The notes under the pieces were generated by a model. That model did no database searches and was not told the origin of the DNA. It saw nothing but the letters and a program-made list of their open reading frames with translations. The translations under genes were made by a program, and so were the position numbers. Shown here in pieces: positions 8,570 to 15,027 of a DNA stretch of 19,454 nt (the stretch's first letter is position 1; each line of letters begins with the position of its first letter). The DNA comes from Nitrospirota bacterium (lineage in GTDB: Bacteria; Nitrospirota; Thermodesulfovibrionia; Thermodesulfovibrionales; JdFR-85), in assembly GCA_013152195.1 (NCBI GenBank), contig JAADGU010000123.1, positions 1 to 19,454 of the forward strand, given 5' to 3'.

Positions 8570-8630
8570 TGTTATCCCGGCTTGTCCGGAAATCAACGAG
8601 GGATATGATTCCCGACGTAGCGGAATGACA
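8570..8630. repeat. Decayed intergenic palindromic repeat element
   Basis: The arm at 8570-8594 (TGTTATCCCGGCTTGTCCGG then AAATC) and the arm at 8607-8630 (GATTCCCGACGTAGCGGAAT then GACA) are imperfect inverted copies of each other. They resemble the widespread TGTCATTCCCG...CGGGAATC class of intergenic palindromes, many of which are miniature mobile element remnants. The assignment is from memory of that class. It occupies the gatC-panD spacer (8531-8731), which otherwise shows only a weak possible promoter. Confidence 0.5.
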
Positions 8631-8683
8631 ATTCAAACACCCCGACATTACAGGGTTGACATGACATCAGGGCATAACTTTCG

Positions 8684-8711
8684 TTGATGACCCTTAAAAT
8701 ATTAATATAGA
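8684..8711 (+). promoter_or_regulatory. Possible promoter for panD
   Basis: TTGATG (8684-8689) and TATAGA (8706-8711) have 16-bp spacing and lie just upstream of the panD start at 8732. The match is modest and the leader would be very short (about 14 nt). A second TTGACA at 8656-8661 has no good -10 partner. Weak call. Confidence 0.25.
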
Positions 8712-8731
8712 GAACAGGCAGGTAAAGATAA

Positions 8732-9103
8732 ATGTTCAGATGCATGTTAAAGGCCAAGATCCACATGGCCAAGGTTACGGATTGTATCCTCCAGTATGAG
8801 GGGAGTATAAGCATAGATGAGGATATACTGGAGGCGGCAGGGATGCTGCCCTATGAGCAGGTCCATGTAAGCAATCTTGATAACGGAGAGAGATTTACAA
8901 CCTATATCATCCCCGGCGAACGTGGAAGCAGGGGCTTTATGCTCAACGGGCCAACTGCAAGAAAGGCCATTCCCGGTGACAGGATAATCATATTCTCATA
9001 TTCCTGGATGGATGAAGAGGAGATATCCGCTGCCGTACCCCGTGTCTTGATAATGGATGAGGAAAACAGGATAAAAGAGGTTCGTAATCTGAAAAGAGGT
9101 TGA
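8732..9103 (+). CDS. panD: Aspartate 1-decarboxylase (pyruvoyl-dependent) precursor
   Basis: A 123-residue PanD. It makes beta-alanine from L-aspartate for pantothenate and coenzyme A synthesis. The proenzyme cleaves itself between Gly24 and Ser25 in LQYEGSISIDED, and Ser25 becomes the pyruvoyl cofactor. Other family segments are MLKAKIHMAKVTD with the active-site lysine near residue 9, LLPYEQV-like MLPYEQVHVSNLDNGERF, and TYIIPGERGS. The Tyr-x-Gly-Ser cleavage motif is intact, so the protein should be active. The vorB/korA-like gene begins only 3 bp after the stop, which suggests co-transcription, although no metabolic link beyond the coenzyme A theme is obvious. Other pantothenate genes (panB, panC) are not in the window. 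Confidence 0.96.
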   Translation: MFRCMLKAKIHMAKVTDCILQYEGSISIDEDILEAAGMLPYEQVHVSNLDNGERFTTYIIPGERGSRGFMLNGPTARKAIPGDRIIIFSYSWMDEEEISAAVPRVLIMDEENRIKEVRNLKRG

Positions 9104-9106
9104 TTT

Positions 9107-10171
9107 ATGGCTGAATCTCTCTTGATGAAAGGCAATGAGGTTGTTGCAGAGGCAGCAATTATGGCTGGCTGCCGTTTTTATGCCGGCTATCCAATTACCC
9201 CCCAGAATGAAATCCCCGAATACATGTCCTGGAGAATGCCCGAGGCCGGTGGTGTCTTTATACAGGCGGAGAGTGAGCTTGCAGCCATAAATATGGTCTA
9301 TGGTGCTTCTGCTGCAGGTGAAAGGGCCATGACGTCCTCTTCTTCTCCGGGGATGAGCCTCAAGCAGGAAGGTATATCCTATCTGGCAGGGGCCGAGCTT
9401 CCGGCTGTTATCGTTAATATCCAGCGGGGCGGTCCCGGGCTTGGCAACATATCAGGCAGTCAGCAGGATTATTTTCAGGCGACAAGGGGCGGCGGGCACG
9501 GTGACTACAGGGTACTCGTGTATGCACCTTTCAGTCATCAGGAGCTCTGGAGTCTTACGATGAAGGCCTTTGACACGGCTGATAAATACAGAAACCCCGT
9601 AATACTTCTTGCAGATGGAGTCCTTGGACAGATGATGGAGCCCTTTGTTCCTGCTGAGTATGTTCCCCCGGCCCTGCCTTCAAAAGACTGGGTGCTTGAT
9701 GGCTGCCGGTCAAGGCCTCCAAGGGTGATCAAATCTCTCTACCTCGGTGAGGGCAGGCTTGAGAGGCAGAACCTGAAGCTCCAGGAGAAGTATCAGAGGA
9801 TGAAGCAGAAGGACGTCATGTATGAGTCCTGCATGGTTGATGATGCAGATGTAGTGATTGTTGCATTCGGAATAACTGCAAGGGTGTGCCTGTCAGCTGT
9901 GAGGTCTTTGAGGAAAGAGGGAAGGAGGGTAGGGCTCTTCAGACCTGTAACGCTCTTCCCCTTTCCAGAGAAGCAGATAAATGACCTTGCCCGTATGGGC
10001 AAGAGGTTTCTTGTGGCAGAGCTGAACCTTGGTCAAATGGTTGAGGATGTCAGACTTGCAGTAGATGGTCTATCGGAAGTAAGGTTTCATGGGAAGGGCG
10101 GTGGTGAGATGATTACTGTTGAGGAGCTGACAGAGAAGATCAGCCAGTTTCAGAAGGTATATTCATCTTAG
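9107..10171 (+). CDS. 2-oxoacid:acceptor (ferredoxin) oxidoreductase, alpha subunit, VorB/KorA type
   Basis: A 354-residue alpha subunit of the split 2-oxoacid:ferredoxin oxidoreductases (VorB of 2-ketoisovalerate or KorA of 2-oxoglutarate enzymes). Visible signatures are YAGYPITPQNEIPEY (motif GYPITP at 27-32, pyrimidine-side contact in domain I), ESELAAINMVYGASAAGERAM, TSSSSPGMSLKQEGISYLAG and QRGGPG-LGNISGSQQDY. A domain II segment follows near 250-340 (VVIVAFGITAR, RPVTLFPFP, VAELNLGQMVEDVR). The holoenzyme oxidises a 2-oxoacid with CoA to an acyl-CoA and reduces ferredoxin; this subunit needs a beta subunit for ThDP and the cluster, and usually a gamma subunit and a small ferredoxin. None of these is adjacent. 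GAGGT at 9096-9100 precedes the ATG. Substrate cannot be decided from sequence alone; VorB is my first guess because of length and the missing gamma fusion. Confidence 0.9.
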   Translation: MAESLLMKGNEVVAEAAIMAGCRFYAGYPITPQNEIPEYMSWRMPEAGGVFIQAESELAAINMVYGASAAGERAMTSSSSPGMSLKQEGISYLAGAELPAVIVNIQRGGPGLGNISGSQQDYFQATRGGGHGDYRVLVYAPFSHQELWSLTMKAFDTADKYRNPVILLADGVLGQMMEPFVPAEYVPPALPSKDWVLDGCRSRPPRVIKSLYLGEGRLERQNLKLQEKYQRMKQKDVMYESCMVDDADVVIVAFGITARVCLSAVRSLRKEGRRVGLFRPVTLFPFPEKQINDLARMGKRFLVAELNLGQMVEDVRLAVDGLSEVRFHGKGGGEMITVEELTEKISQFQKVYSS

Positions 10172-10228
10172 ATAGGTACTGATTACAAACCACAAAGCGC
10201 CATTCGGAATAACAACCCCCCATTGTCA

Positions 10229-10276
10229 TGCTGAACTTGATTCAGCATCTATCCTTTTCCAGCATCTATCCTTTTT
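10229..10276. repeat. Hairpin plus 17-nt tandem repeat at the convergent junction
   Basis: A perfect 7-bp stem TGCTGAA (10229-10235) and TTCAGCA (10241-10247) encloses the loop CTTGA. The stem overlaps a tandem duplication with a 17-nt unit: CAGCATCTATCCTTTTC (10243-10259) and CAGCATCTATCCTTTTT (10260-10276). It belongs to the GTCATGCTGAAC...TTCAGCATCT class of intergenic palindromes found in many bacteria (from memory). It lies between the convergent vorB-like and proB genes and could end transcription from the left, but no T-run follows the stem directly. The spacer also contains ACAAACCACAAAGCGCC, similar to a motif near dnaB. Confidence 0.6.
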
Positions 10277-10292
10277 CAGCAACTGGAACTAT

Positions 10293-11388
10293 CTATCCCT
10301 GCAGCAGAACGAGGTTGTCCCTGTGAATAACCTCATCAGAATATCTGTATCCAAGGGTCTTTTCTATCTCTGAGGTGCGGAGCCCTTTTAGTTTGCTGAC
10401 CTCTTCAGAGGAGTAGTTGGTGAGACCCTTTGCAAACCTGTTGCCCCCCCTGTCAGTACAATATACAGCATCTCCGGCCCTGAAACTCCCTTCAACAGAG
10501 ATTATGCCTGAGGGCAGGAGGCTCTTTCCCCTTGAAAGGATGGCATCCCTTGCACCGTCGTCAACCATGATACTGCCCCTGGCCCGCAGGCCAAAGGCTA
10601 TCCAGCCCTTTCTGGCCGGGATCTTTTCTTCCCGCGGTTTGAACTCCGTGCCGCAGGGGTTGCCCTGAAACAGTGACGGGAGCAGCCCCGGCACCTTGCC
10701 GTTTATGATATTTACCCTGATGCCGCATTGCATGGCCCTCTTTGCAGCGAGGAGTTTTGAGTACATACCCCCTGTACCAACGAGACTGCCGGTTCCGCCT
10801 GATAAGGCCTCAATTTCAGGTGTTATCTTTTCAACTGCAGGTATAAGCCTGGCGCCTTTGTAACGCCGGGGATCCCTGGTGTATAGCCCGTCAACATCAG
10901 AGAGTATTACGAGCCGGTCTGCATCAACCAGGCCTGCTACCAGAGAGGCAAGCTGGTCATTGTCTCCGAATTTTATCTCATCTATGGCTACAGAGTCATT
11001 CTCGTTGATAATGGGGATAATACTGTAGTCAAGGAGGGTCAGGATGGTATTCTTTGCATTTATATATCGTACCCTGTCATAAAAGGCATCCCTTGTGAGG
11101 AGGATCTGTGCCACCTTTTTATCATGGGTGCTGAAACTCTTTTCATAGGCCCACATGAGTGTGCTCTGCCCGACAGAGGCAGCGGCCTGTTTATGTCTGA
11201 TATCAGAGGGTTTTTTCCTGAGTCCCAGTTTTTTCATGCCCGCGGCAACTGCCCCGGAGGAGACTACAATCACCTCGTTTCCCAGAATGCACCTCTGAGA
11301 TGTCTCTTCCCAGCGCCTCTATCCTCGACTCATCAAGGCTGTTGCCGGTAGTGAGGAGGCTGCTTCCAATTTTTATGACTGCCCTCAT
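10293..11388 (-). pseudogene. proB: Glutamate 5-kinase, frame broken by one extra base
   Basis: The gene encodes glutamate 5-kinase, the first enzyme of proline synthesis, but in two frames. From ATG 11388 it reads MRAVIKIGSSLLTTG (amino-acid kinase phosphate-binding loop KIGSS, 6-10) to EVHSG, then runs out of frame. The remainder, from about 11280 on, is in another frame: NEVIVVSSGAVAAGMKKLG, then ENDSVAIDEIKFGDNDQLAS, LSDVDGLYTRDP, GTGGMYSKL and a C-terminal PUA domain (about the last 80 residues). The break is at TTTCCC, 11278-11283 on the + strand (GGGAAA in the gene). Removing one G or one A restores VHSGNEVIVVSSGAV without loss, so a single-base insertion or sequencing error explains it. 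A GTG at 11273 could start the second frame, but that product would lack the N-terminal strand and loop. The ATG overlaps the obgE stop (ATGA), so the two genes were translationally coupled. Confidence 0.88.
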
Positions 11389-12401
11389 TTTTCTTCCTGC
11401 TCTCTCAGTTTCCTGACCTCCAGTGCAAGATGGGAGACCAGCTCCGTGACCCCTCTGGCTGTCATGGCGGATATTTCGAAGTAGGGTATATCCTTCATTT
11501 TACAATATTCCCTCAATCTTCTGATCCGCTCTTCTGAGGCAACATCTGTCTTTGTTGCAGCAACTGTCAGTGGTCTCTCTAAAAGCTCCCTGCTGTAAAG
11601 CCCGAGCTCACGGTTAACCTTGAGCAGGTTGTCAACAGGATCACCTGGAGTCATTTCCGAGACATCCACGAGGTGTACAAGCAGTTTTGTCCTTTCAACG
11701 TGTCTGAGGAACTGAAAGCCAAGTCCGACCCCCCTGTGCGCACCTTCGATCAGGCCCGGTATATCGGCAACCACAAAGCTCTGAAAATTTCCGGTCTTAA
11801 CCACTCCGAGATTTGGTTTCAGGGTGGTAAAGGGATAAGCAGCAATTTTTGGCCTTGCCGATGATATGGCAGCTATGAGGGTGGACTTTCCTGCATTGGG
11901 AAGTCCTATAAGTCCTACGTCGGCAAGGAGTTTAAGTTCGAGAACAACCTTTATCTCTTCCCCGGGTTCTCCTGGCTGGGCAAACCTCGGAGCCTGTCTT
12001 GTGGATGTGGCAAAATGGGCATTGCCGAGTCCTCCCCGTCCCCCCTTTGCAATTAATATCTCGGCAAAAGGGGTGTCGAGGTCTGCAAGCACCTCTCCGG
12101 TCTCGCTATTCTTTACAACAGTGCCCACCGGAACACTGATAAGCAGGTCCTTACCGTCACGGCCGTGCATATTCTTCCCCATCCCGTGCTGCCCGCGTTC
12201 TGCCCCGTATGTCTTTCTGTACACATGGTCAAGCAGTGTGTATAGCTGGGGATCAGTTCGTATAATTATGTGTCCGCCCCGGCCTCCATCGCCTCCGTTA
12301 GGCCCTCCCTTTGGTATAAACTTCTCCCTCCGGAAGCTGACACATCCCCTGCCGCCGTCACCGGCCTTAACCTCTATTTTTACATAATCGATGAACTTCA
12401 C
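11385..12401 (-). CDS. obgE: Obg-family ribosome-assembly GTPase
   Basis: A 338-residue Obg/CgtA GTPase. Residues 1-158 form the glycine-rich Obg fold (VKAGDGGRGCVSFRREKF, GGPNGGDGGRGG, GGRGGLGNAHF). The G domain follows with G1 GLPNAGKS (166-173), the switch region AAYPFTTLKPN, G3 DIPGLIEGAH (213-222) and G4 TKTD (283-286, where NKxD is usual). It acts late in 50S subunit assembly and in the stringent response. The protein ends soon after the G domain and has no extra C-terminal OCT domain, as in many Gram-negative versions. I accept GTG 12401 as start: it begins MKFIDYVKIEV, the family N-terminus, with GGGGAG 9 nt upstream. It is separated from rpmA by 315 bp, unlike the tight rplU-rpmA-obgE clusters of many bacteria. 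proB overlaps its stop. Confidence 0.96.
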   Translation of the reverse strand: MKFIDYVKIEVKAGDGGRGCVSFRREKFIPKGGPNGGDGGRGGHIIIRTDPQLYTLLDHVYRKTYGAERGQHGMGKNMHGRDGKDLLISVPVGTVVKNSETGEVLADLDTPFAEILIAKGGRGGLGNAHFATSTRQAPRFAQPGEPGEEIKVVLELKLLADVGLIGLPNAGKSTLIAAISSARPKIAAYPFTTLKPNLGVVKTGNFQSFVVADIPGLIEGAHRGVGLGFQFLRHVERTKLLVHLVDVSEMTPGDPVDNLLKVNRELGLYSRELLERPLTVAATKTDVASEERIRRLREYCKMKDIPYFEISAMTARGVTELVSHLALEVRKLREQEEK

Positions 12402-12481
12402 TTACAAAGTCTCCCCTAATTTCCCCGATACTAACGTGGGGATTGAAAAGTTTTTCCTTGAAAACGGAAATAACAATAATA

Positions 12482-12503
12482 GTTCAGCACTTCCACCCTG
12501 AAC
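12482..12503. repeat. Short inverted repeat in the obgE upstream region
   Basis: GTTCAG (12482-12487) and CTGAAC (12498-12503) form a perfect 6-bp inverted repeat with a 10-nt spacer. The half-site centres are 16 bp apart, a geometry compatible with a dimeric regulator. It lies 81-102 bp upstream of the obgE start within the 315-bp spacer 12402-12716. The same spacer holds a second small palindrome, AGTTTaacAAACT (12519-12531), followed by T7 at 12536-12542, which would at most be a weak + strand terminator. I could not place a good obgE promoter. Confidence 0.3.
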
Positions 12504-12551
12504 CATTAGCAATAATACAGTTTAACAAACTCTGGTTTTTTTCTTTATTCA

Positions 12552-12680
12552 ATGGAATTATACACAATCAGAGGGGGGCGGATGGTTGAGACCATGCAGG
12601 ACAGGCTTCAAAAGGAACAGGATTTCAATCTGGTAACGCATCTGGAGATGAGCCCAAAATATATTATCAGAGAAGATTGA
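12552..12680 (+). CDS. Possible small protein, 42 residues, unknown
   Basis: I do not recognise this ORF. It reads MELYTIRGGRMVETMQDRLQ, then KEQDFNLVTHLEMSPKYIIRED. It lies in the obgE-rpmA spacer, divergent from obgE and convergent with rpmA. The first ATG (12552) has no ribosome-binding site; the internal ATG at 12582 is preceded by AGGGGGG (12572-12578) and would give 32 residues. The product is hydrophilic with mixed charge and no membrane segment or signal peptide. The main support beyond an open frame is that a hairpin followed by a T-run begins 5 bp after its stop. It may be a real small gene, the tail of a decayed gene or chance. Confidence 0.3.
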   Translation: MELYTIRGGRMVETMQDRLQKEQDFNLVTHLEMSPKYIIRED

Positions 12681-12684
12681 GAAA

Positions 12685-12718
12685 AGGGCCTCTCAGGTAT
12701 AGGAGACCCTGATTTTTT
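12685..12718 (+). terminator. Intrinsic terminator, possibly bidirectional
   Basis: AGGGCCTC (12685-12692) pairs with GAGACCCT (12703-12710) at 7 of 8 positions around a 10-nt loop. It is followed by GA and TTTTTT (12713-12718), the classic + strand arrangement. Read on the - strand, the same stem follows the rpmA stop directly and is trailed by TTTTC, so it probably also ends the rplU-rpmA transcript. Confidence 0.6.
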
Positions 12719-12983
12719 AACTTACTGCCTCTGAGGGGTATACGCTTATCTTCATCTTTGTCCGGCCTTTCCTTTCAAACTTCACAACACCGTCAATCAG
12801 GGAATACAGGGTGTCGTCTCTACCCTTTTTGACATTAAACCCCGGGTGAAACTTAGTACCCCTCTGCCTGACGAGAATATTTCCGGCCTTTACAACCTGG
12901 CTGCCGTATCTCTTTACTCCGAGACGTTGTGATGCGCTGTCTCTGCCGTTTCTTGTACTGCCAACACCCTTTTTATGAGCCAT
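12717..12983 (-). CDS. rpmA: 50S ribosomal protein L27 (bL27)
   Basis: An 88-residue bL27. MAHKKGVGSTRNGRDSASQR and LGVKRYGSQVVKAGNILVRQRG-type segments are the family signature, and the N-terminal tail reaches the peptidyl-transferase centre. The start MAHKKG is the mature form without the cleavable extension of Firmicutes. The ATG lies 2 bp after the rplU stop, and GGAGG inside the last codons of rplU serves as ribosome-binding site. Co-transcribed with rplU. Confidence 0.98.
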   Translation of the reverse strand: MAHKKGVGSTRNGRDSASQRLGVKRYGSQVVKAGNILVRQRGTKFHPGFNVKKGRDDTLYSLIDGVVKFERKGRTKMKISVYPSEAVS

Positions 12984-12985
12984 TT

Positions 12986-13303
12986 CTATCCTCCGTAAAC
13001 TATATCATCAATCTTTATCTTTGTGAAGTACTGCCTGTGTCCCCTGAGTCTTCTGTAGCCCTTGCGTGGTTTCATCTTGAATACTGTTACTTTCCTGTTC
13101 TTTGCTGTCTCAACAACTGATGCCTTGACAGCAGCCCCTTCTATGTACGGGGTTCCGGTGACCATTGTCCCCTCTTTTGACAGAAAAAGGACCCTGTCTA
13201 TGCTGAGAGTATCCCCTGGATTTGCATCAATCCTGTCAACATTAACTACCTGTCCTGCTGATACCCTGTATTGTTTGCCGCCTGTTTCCATGATAGCGTA
13301 CAT
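12986..13303 (-). CDS. rplU: 50S ribosomal protein L21 (bL21)
   Basis: A 105-residue bL21. It starts MYAIMETGGKQYRVSAGQ, the family N-terminus, and contains the conserved FKMKPRKGYRRLRGHRQ-like segment that binds 23S rRNA, close to the end TKIKIDDI. The open frame extends 29 codons further upstream, but ATG 13303 is the right start: GGAGGAC-type Shine-Dalgarno sequence (complement of 13311-13318) lies about 8 nt before it and the length then matches the family. First gene of the rplU-rpmA pair. Confidence 0.97.
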   Translation of the reverse strand: MYAIMETGGKQYRVSAGQVVNVDRIDANPGDTLSIDRVLFLSKEGTMVTGTPYIEGAAVKASVVETAKNRKVTVFKMKPRKGYRRLRGHRQYFTKIKIDDIVYGG

Positions 13304-13374
13304 AACGAAAGTCCTCCTGTTAGGCAATTTAAATCCGTCCCGATCCGGTCCATATAACAACACCGTATGCAGAC

Positions 13375-13391
13375 TGTGAATATATATCACA
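13375..13391. promoter_or_regulatory. TGTGA-N7-TCACA palindrome in the rplU leader
   Basis: TGTGA (13375-13379) and TCACA (13387-13391) flank an all-A/T core of 7 bases. It would lie at about +6 to +22 of the predicted rplU transcript, between promoter and gene. The half-sites resemble those of CRP-family regulators, but the spacer is 7, not the usual 6, so a CRP site is not a confident reading. It could be a repressor operator or chance in A/T-rich DNA. Confidence 0.3.
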
Positions 13392-13403
13392 ACCTGAACA
13401 TAT

Positions 13404-13433
13404 ATTTAACCCTAAGCAGGGACAAAAAGTCAA
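13404..13433 (-). promoter_or_regulatory. Predicted promoter for rplU-rpmA
   Basis: On the - strand TTGACT (complement of 13428-13433) and TTAAAT (complement of 13404-13409) are 18 bp apart. The predicted start near 13397 gives a leader of about 94 nt. The promoter begins immediately after the PilZ gene stop, as expected for a separate ribosomal-protein transcript. Confidence 0.45.
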
Positions 13434-13438
13434 ATTAT

Positions 13439-14110
13439 TTACAGTAAAGAGTCGATGTATTCCTTGAGAATCGCTCTGTCTCTGTCTGTAAGGGAAACAA
13501 ACTCAATACCTATTCTGAAAGGATCACCACTGGTTTCAGGTTCAAACAGGCTTGCAACCCTTCCTTTGACAGAGACCTCTTTGCCATCATCTGATTTGGT
13601 GAGTGTCATAAGGAATTCCGAGCCTATTTTAAAGGGTGTTTCCGACTCGATGAGCATGCCGGAGAGGCTGATCTTTCTCACGGCAAAATTGTGAGGGCAT
13701 TGAATGTGTGCATCACCGGGTTTCAGGTTAACCCGGCCGAGGATACGTTTCTCCAGTGTGAGTATACGGTTTTTCTCAATAAATTTGAGCAGGGAGAGGG
13801 TCTTTTCATTCAGTACATCCTCGAATTTGATCCCGGCCCTGTAGATGGGGATGACTTCACCTTCAGGTGATACTATTGTCTTGTAAAGTTTTGACCATAC
13901 CACGTGCCCCTTAAGGTTAATAATTTCGCCATTATGGTTTGCCTTGATTGTATATTCCTTGTTAACAGAGATCATATGGTTTGCCTCAACAGCCATTCCG
14001 TCAAGGCTCATATTGAGTATTTTGACGTTAAGGACAAAGGTAAGGCACCCCTCGATACCATCAACATCATATCTCTTGTTTTTCCTTCTTTCCTTATAAC
14101 CATCAGTCAT
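13439..14110 (-). CDS. Tandem PilZ-domain protein (c-di-GMP binding predicted)
   Basis: A 223-residue soluble protein with two PilZ-like domains. In the first (about 5-110), RRKNKR at 8-13 supplies the RxxxR motif (Arg9, Arg13) and NMSLDG at 33-38 the (D/N)xSxxG motif, the two elements that bind cyclic di-GMP. The second (about 118-222) keeps KISLSG and an IGIEFVSL-type strand but has no clear RxxxR, so it probably does not bind the ligand by itself. No catalytic, membrane or glycosyltransferase domain is attached, so the protein is likely an adaptor that changes its partner when c-di-GMP binds; the target is unknown. The neighbours (rplU-rpmA downstream, memo upstream) give no clue. The ribosome-binding site is weak, GAGGG about 12 nt before the ATG. 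Confidence 0.85.
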   Translation of the reverse strand: MTDGYKERRKNKRYDVDGIEGCLTFVLNVKILNMSLDGMAVEANHMISVNKEYTIKANHNGEIINLKGHVVWSKLYKTIVSPEGEVIPIYRAGIKFEDVLNEKTLSLLKFIEKNRILTLEKRILGRVNLKPGDAHIQCPHNFAVRKISLSGMLIESETPFKIGSEFLMTLTKSDDGKEVSVKGRVASLFEPETSGDPFRIGIEFVSLTDRDRAILKEYIDSLL

Positions 14111-14143
14111 GATTTTGTCAGGCCCTCATATTCTTTCTGCAGT

Positions 14144-14205
14144 CACTCCATCTCCATCACTCCATTACTCCATTATTCCTCCACTCCCTAACTCCAACAC
14201 TCCAT
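14144..14205. repeat. Degenerate ACTCCAT tandem array
   Basis: A run of imperfect 6- to 8-nt units: CACTCCAT (14144), CTCCAT (14152), CACTCCAT (14158), TACTCCAT (14166), then degenerate copies ending ACTCCAT near 14205. On the - strand it is a purine-rich series of GGAG-containing units just upstream of the PilZ gene (14111-14223 is otherwise empty). It probably arose by slippage. Each GGAG resembles a Shine-Dalgarno core, but all are more than 30 nt from the start. Confidence 0.6.
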
Positions 14206-14223
14206 AATTATTCACTCAATCCT

Positions 14224-15027
14224 TTATTTAACAATAATCCCCGCATATCCGACAACATAATCATAATCACCGCTCACCTCTGCTGAAGTTGCGTATTTTA
14301 CGAGTTCTGATGTGGCAGCACCAAGCTCGATGGCAGCATAAAGCATGGTTGTTACAGGTAAATACCCGCACATGGATATCCCTTTGGAGAGAACAGTTCT
14401 GTAAAGGCCTTCAGGGTCAAGGGAGAGGATATGTTTGATTGCAAGACTGTCGAGGGATTTCGCTTTCGAGTCTGAAACATAGTGGCTCATATCAGAGCTT
14501 GCAACGATTGTGACAGGGTAATCAATGCCCTTTATGGCCTTTGCTATGGATTTCCCGGTTGCTTCACATTCCTCGAGAGAGGACTGCATAAAGATTATGG
14601 GTACAATTTTTACATTTGTGCTGAAGTATGCTATGAAGGGCAACTGGACCTCGATTGAATGTTCAAACATGTGAGCCCTTGTATCCCTGCTGATGACTTC
14701 AGGTGCATGTTGGTGAATACGGTGTGCAAGCAGCTCGTCAATACTGAAATTCCCTGTTGGTATCTCCCATATGCCGGAAGGCATGAGGGAGACCTTTTCT
14801 CCAAGGCCTGTATGGTTTGGCCCAAGGAAAACGAAGGTATCGGGAAGCTGAATCCTTGAATAGACTGCACCGGCAACATGGCCCGAGTATATAAGGCCTG
14901 CATGAGGACAGACAGCGCCGATAACAGGTTCGCGCGGGGTATCAATGATATATTGTGAGACCTGCGCTGTCAGACCCTCTGGTGTTCCCGGATAAAACTG
15001 TCCTGCAACAGCCGGTTTCCTGATCAT
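14224..15027 (-). CDS. MEMO1-family protein (AmmeMemoRadiSam system protein B)
   Basis: A 267-residue MEMO1/AmmeMemoRadiSam B protein. Conserved elements are RKPAVAGQFYPG at the N-terminus, PHAGLIYSGHVAG with His42, LGPNHTG with His72, FEHSIEVQLPF, VASSDMSHY and Cys220 in MCGYLP. His42, His72 and Cys220 correspond to the copper-ligand trio described for human MEMO1. The fold is related to extradiol dioxygenases. In bacteria and archaea the gene often occurs with an AMMECR1 gene and a radical SAM gene, with unknown biochemistry; neither is in this window. ATG 15027 is preferred to TTG 15030: the dnaB stop overlaps it as TGATG, which suggests translational coupling with the replicative helicase. 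No clear terminator follows. Confidence 0.93.
   Translation of the reverse strand: MIRKPAVAGQFYPGTPEGLTAQVSQYIIDTPREPVIGAVCPHAGLIYSGHVAGAVYSRIQLPDTFVFLGPNHTGLGEKVSLMPSGIWEIPTGNFSIDELLAHRIHQHAPEVISRDTRAHMFEHSIEVQLPFIAYFSTNVKIVPIIFMQSSLEECEATGKSIAKAIKGIDYPVTIVASSDMSHYVSDSKAKSLDSLAIKHILSLDPEGLYRTVLSKGISMCGYLPVTTMLYAAIELGAATSELVKYATSAEVSGDYDYVVGYAGIIVK

Noticed and set aside
10229..10276. The tandem 17-nt units as the start of a CRISPR array
   Set aside because: The units are directly adjacent with no spacers and only two copies; no cas genes nearby.
11276..11284. GGGAAAC in proB as a -1 programmed ribosomal frameshift site
   Set aside because: The heptamer is a known type of slippery sequence, but in the starting frame it reads GGG AAA C, not G GGA AAC, and the proB break needs a +1 shift, not -1. 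No stop-dependent +1 signal is visible.
11866..12387. 173-codon open frame on the + strand over obgE
   Set aside because: Proline- and serine-rich complement of the glycine-rich Obg domain; an expected artefact.
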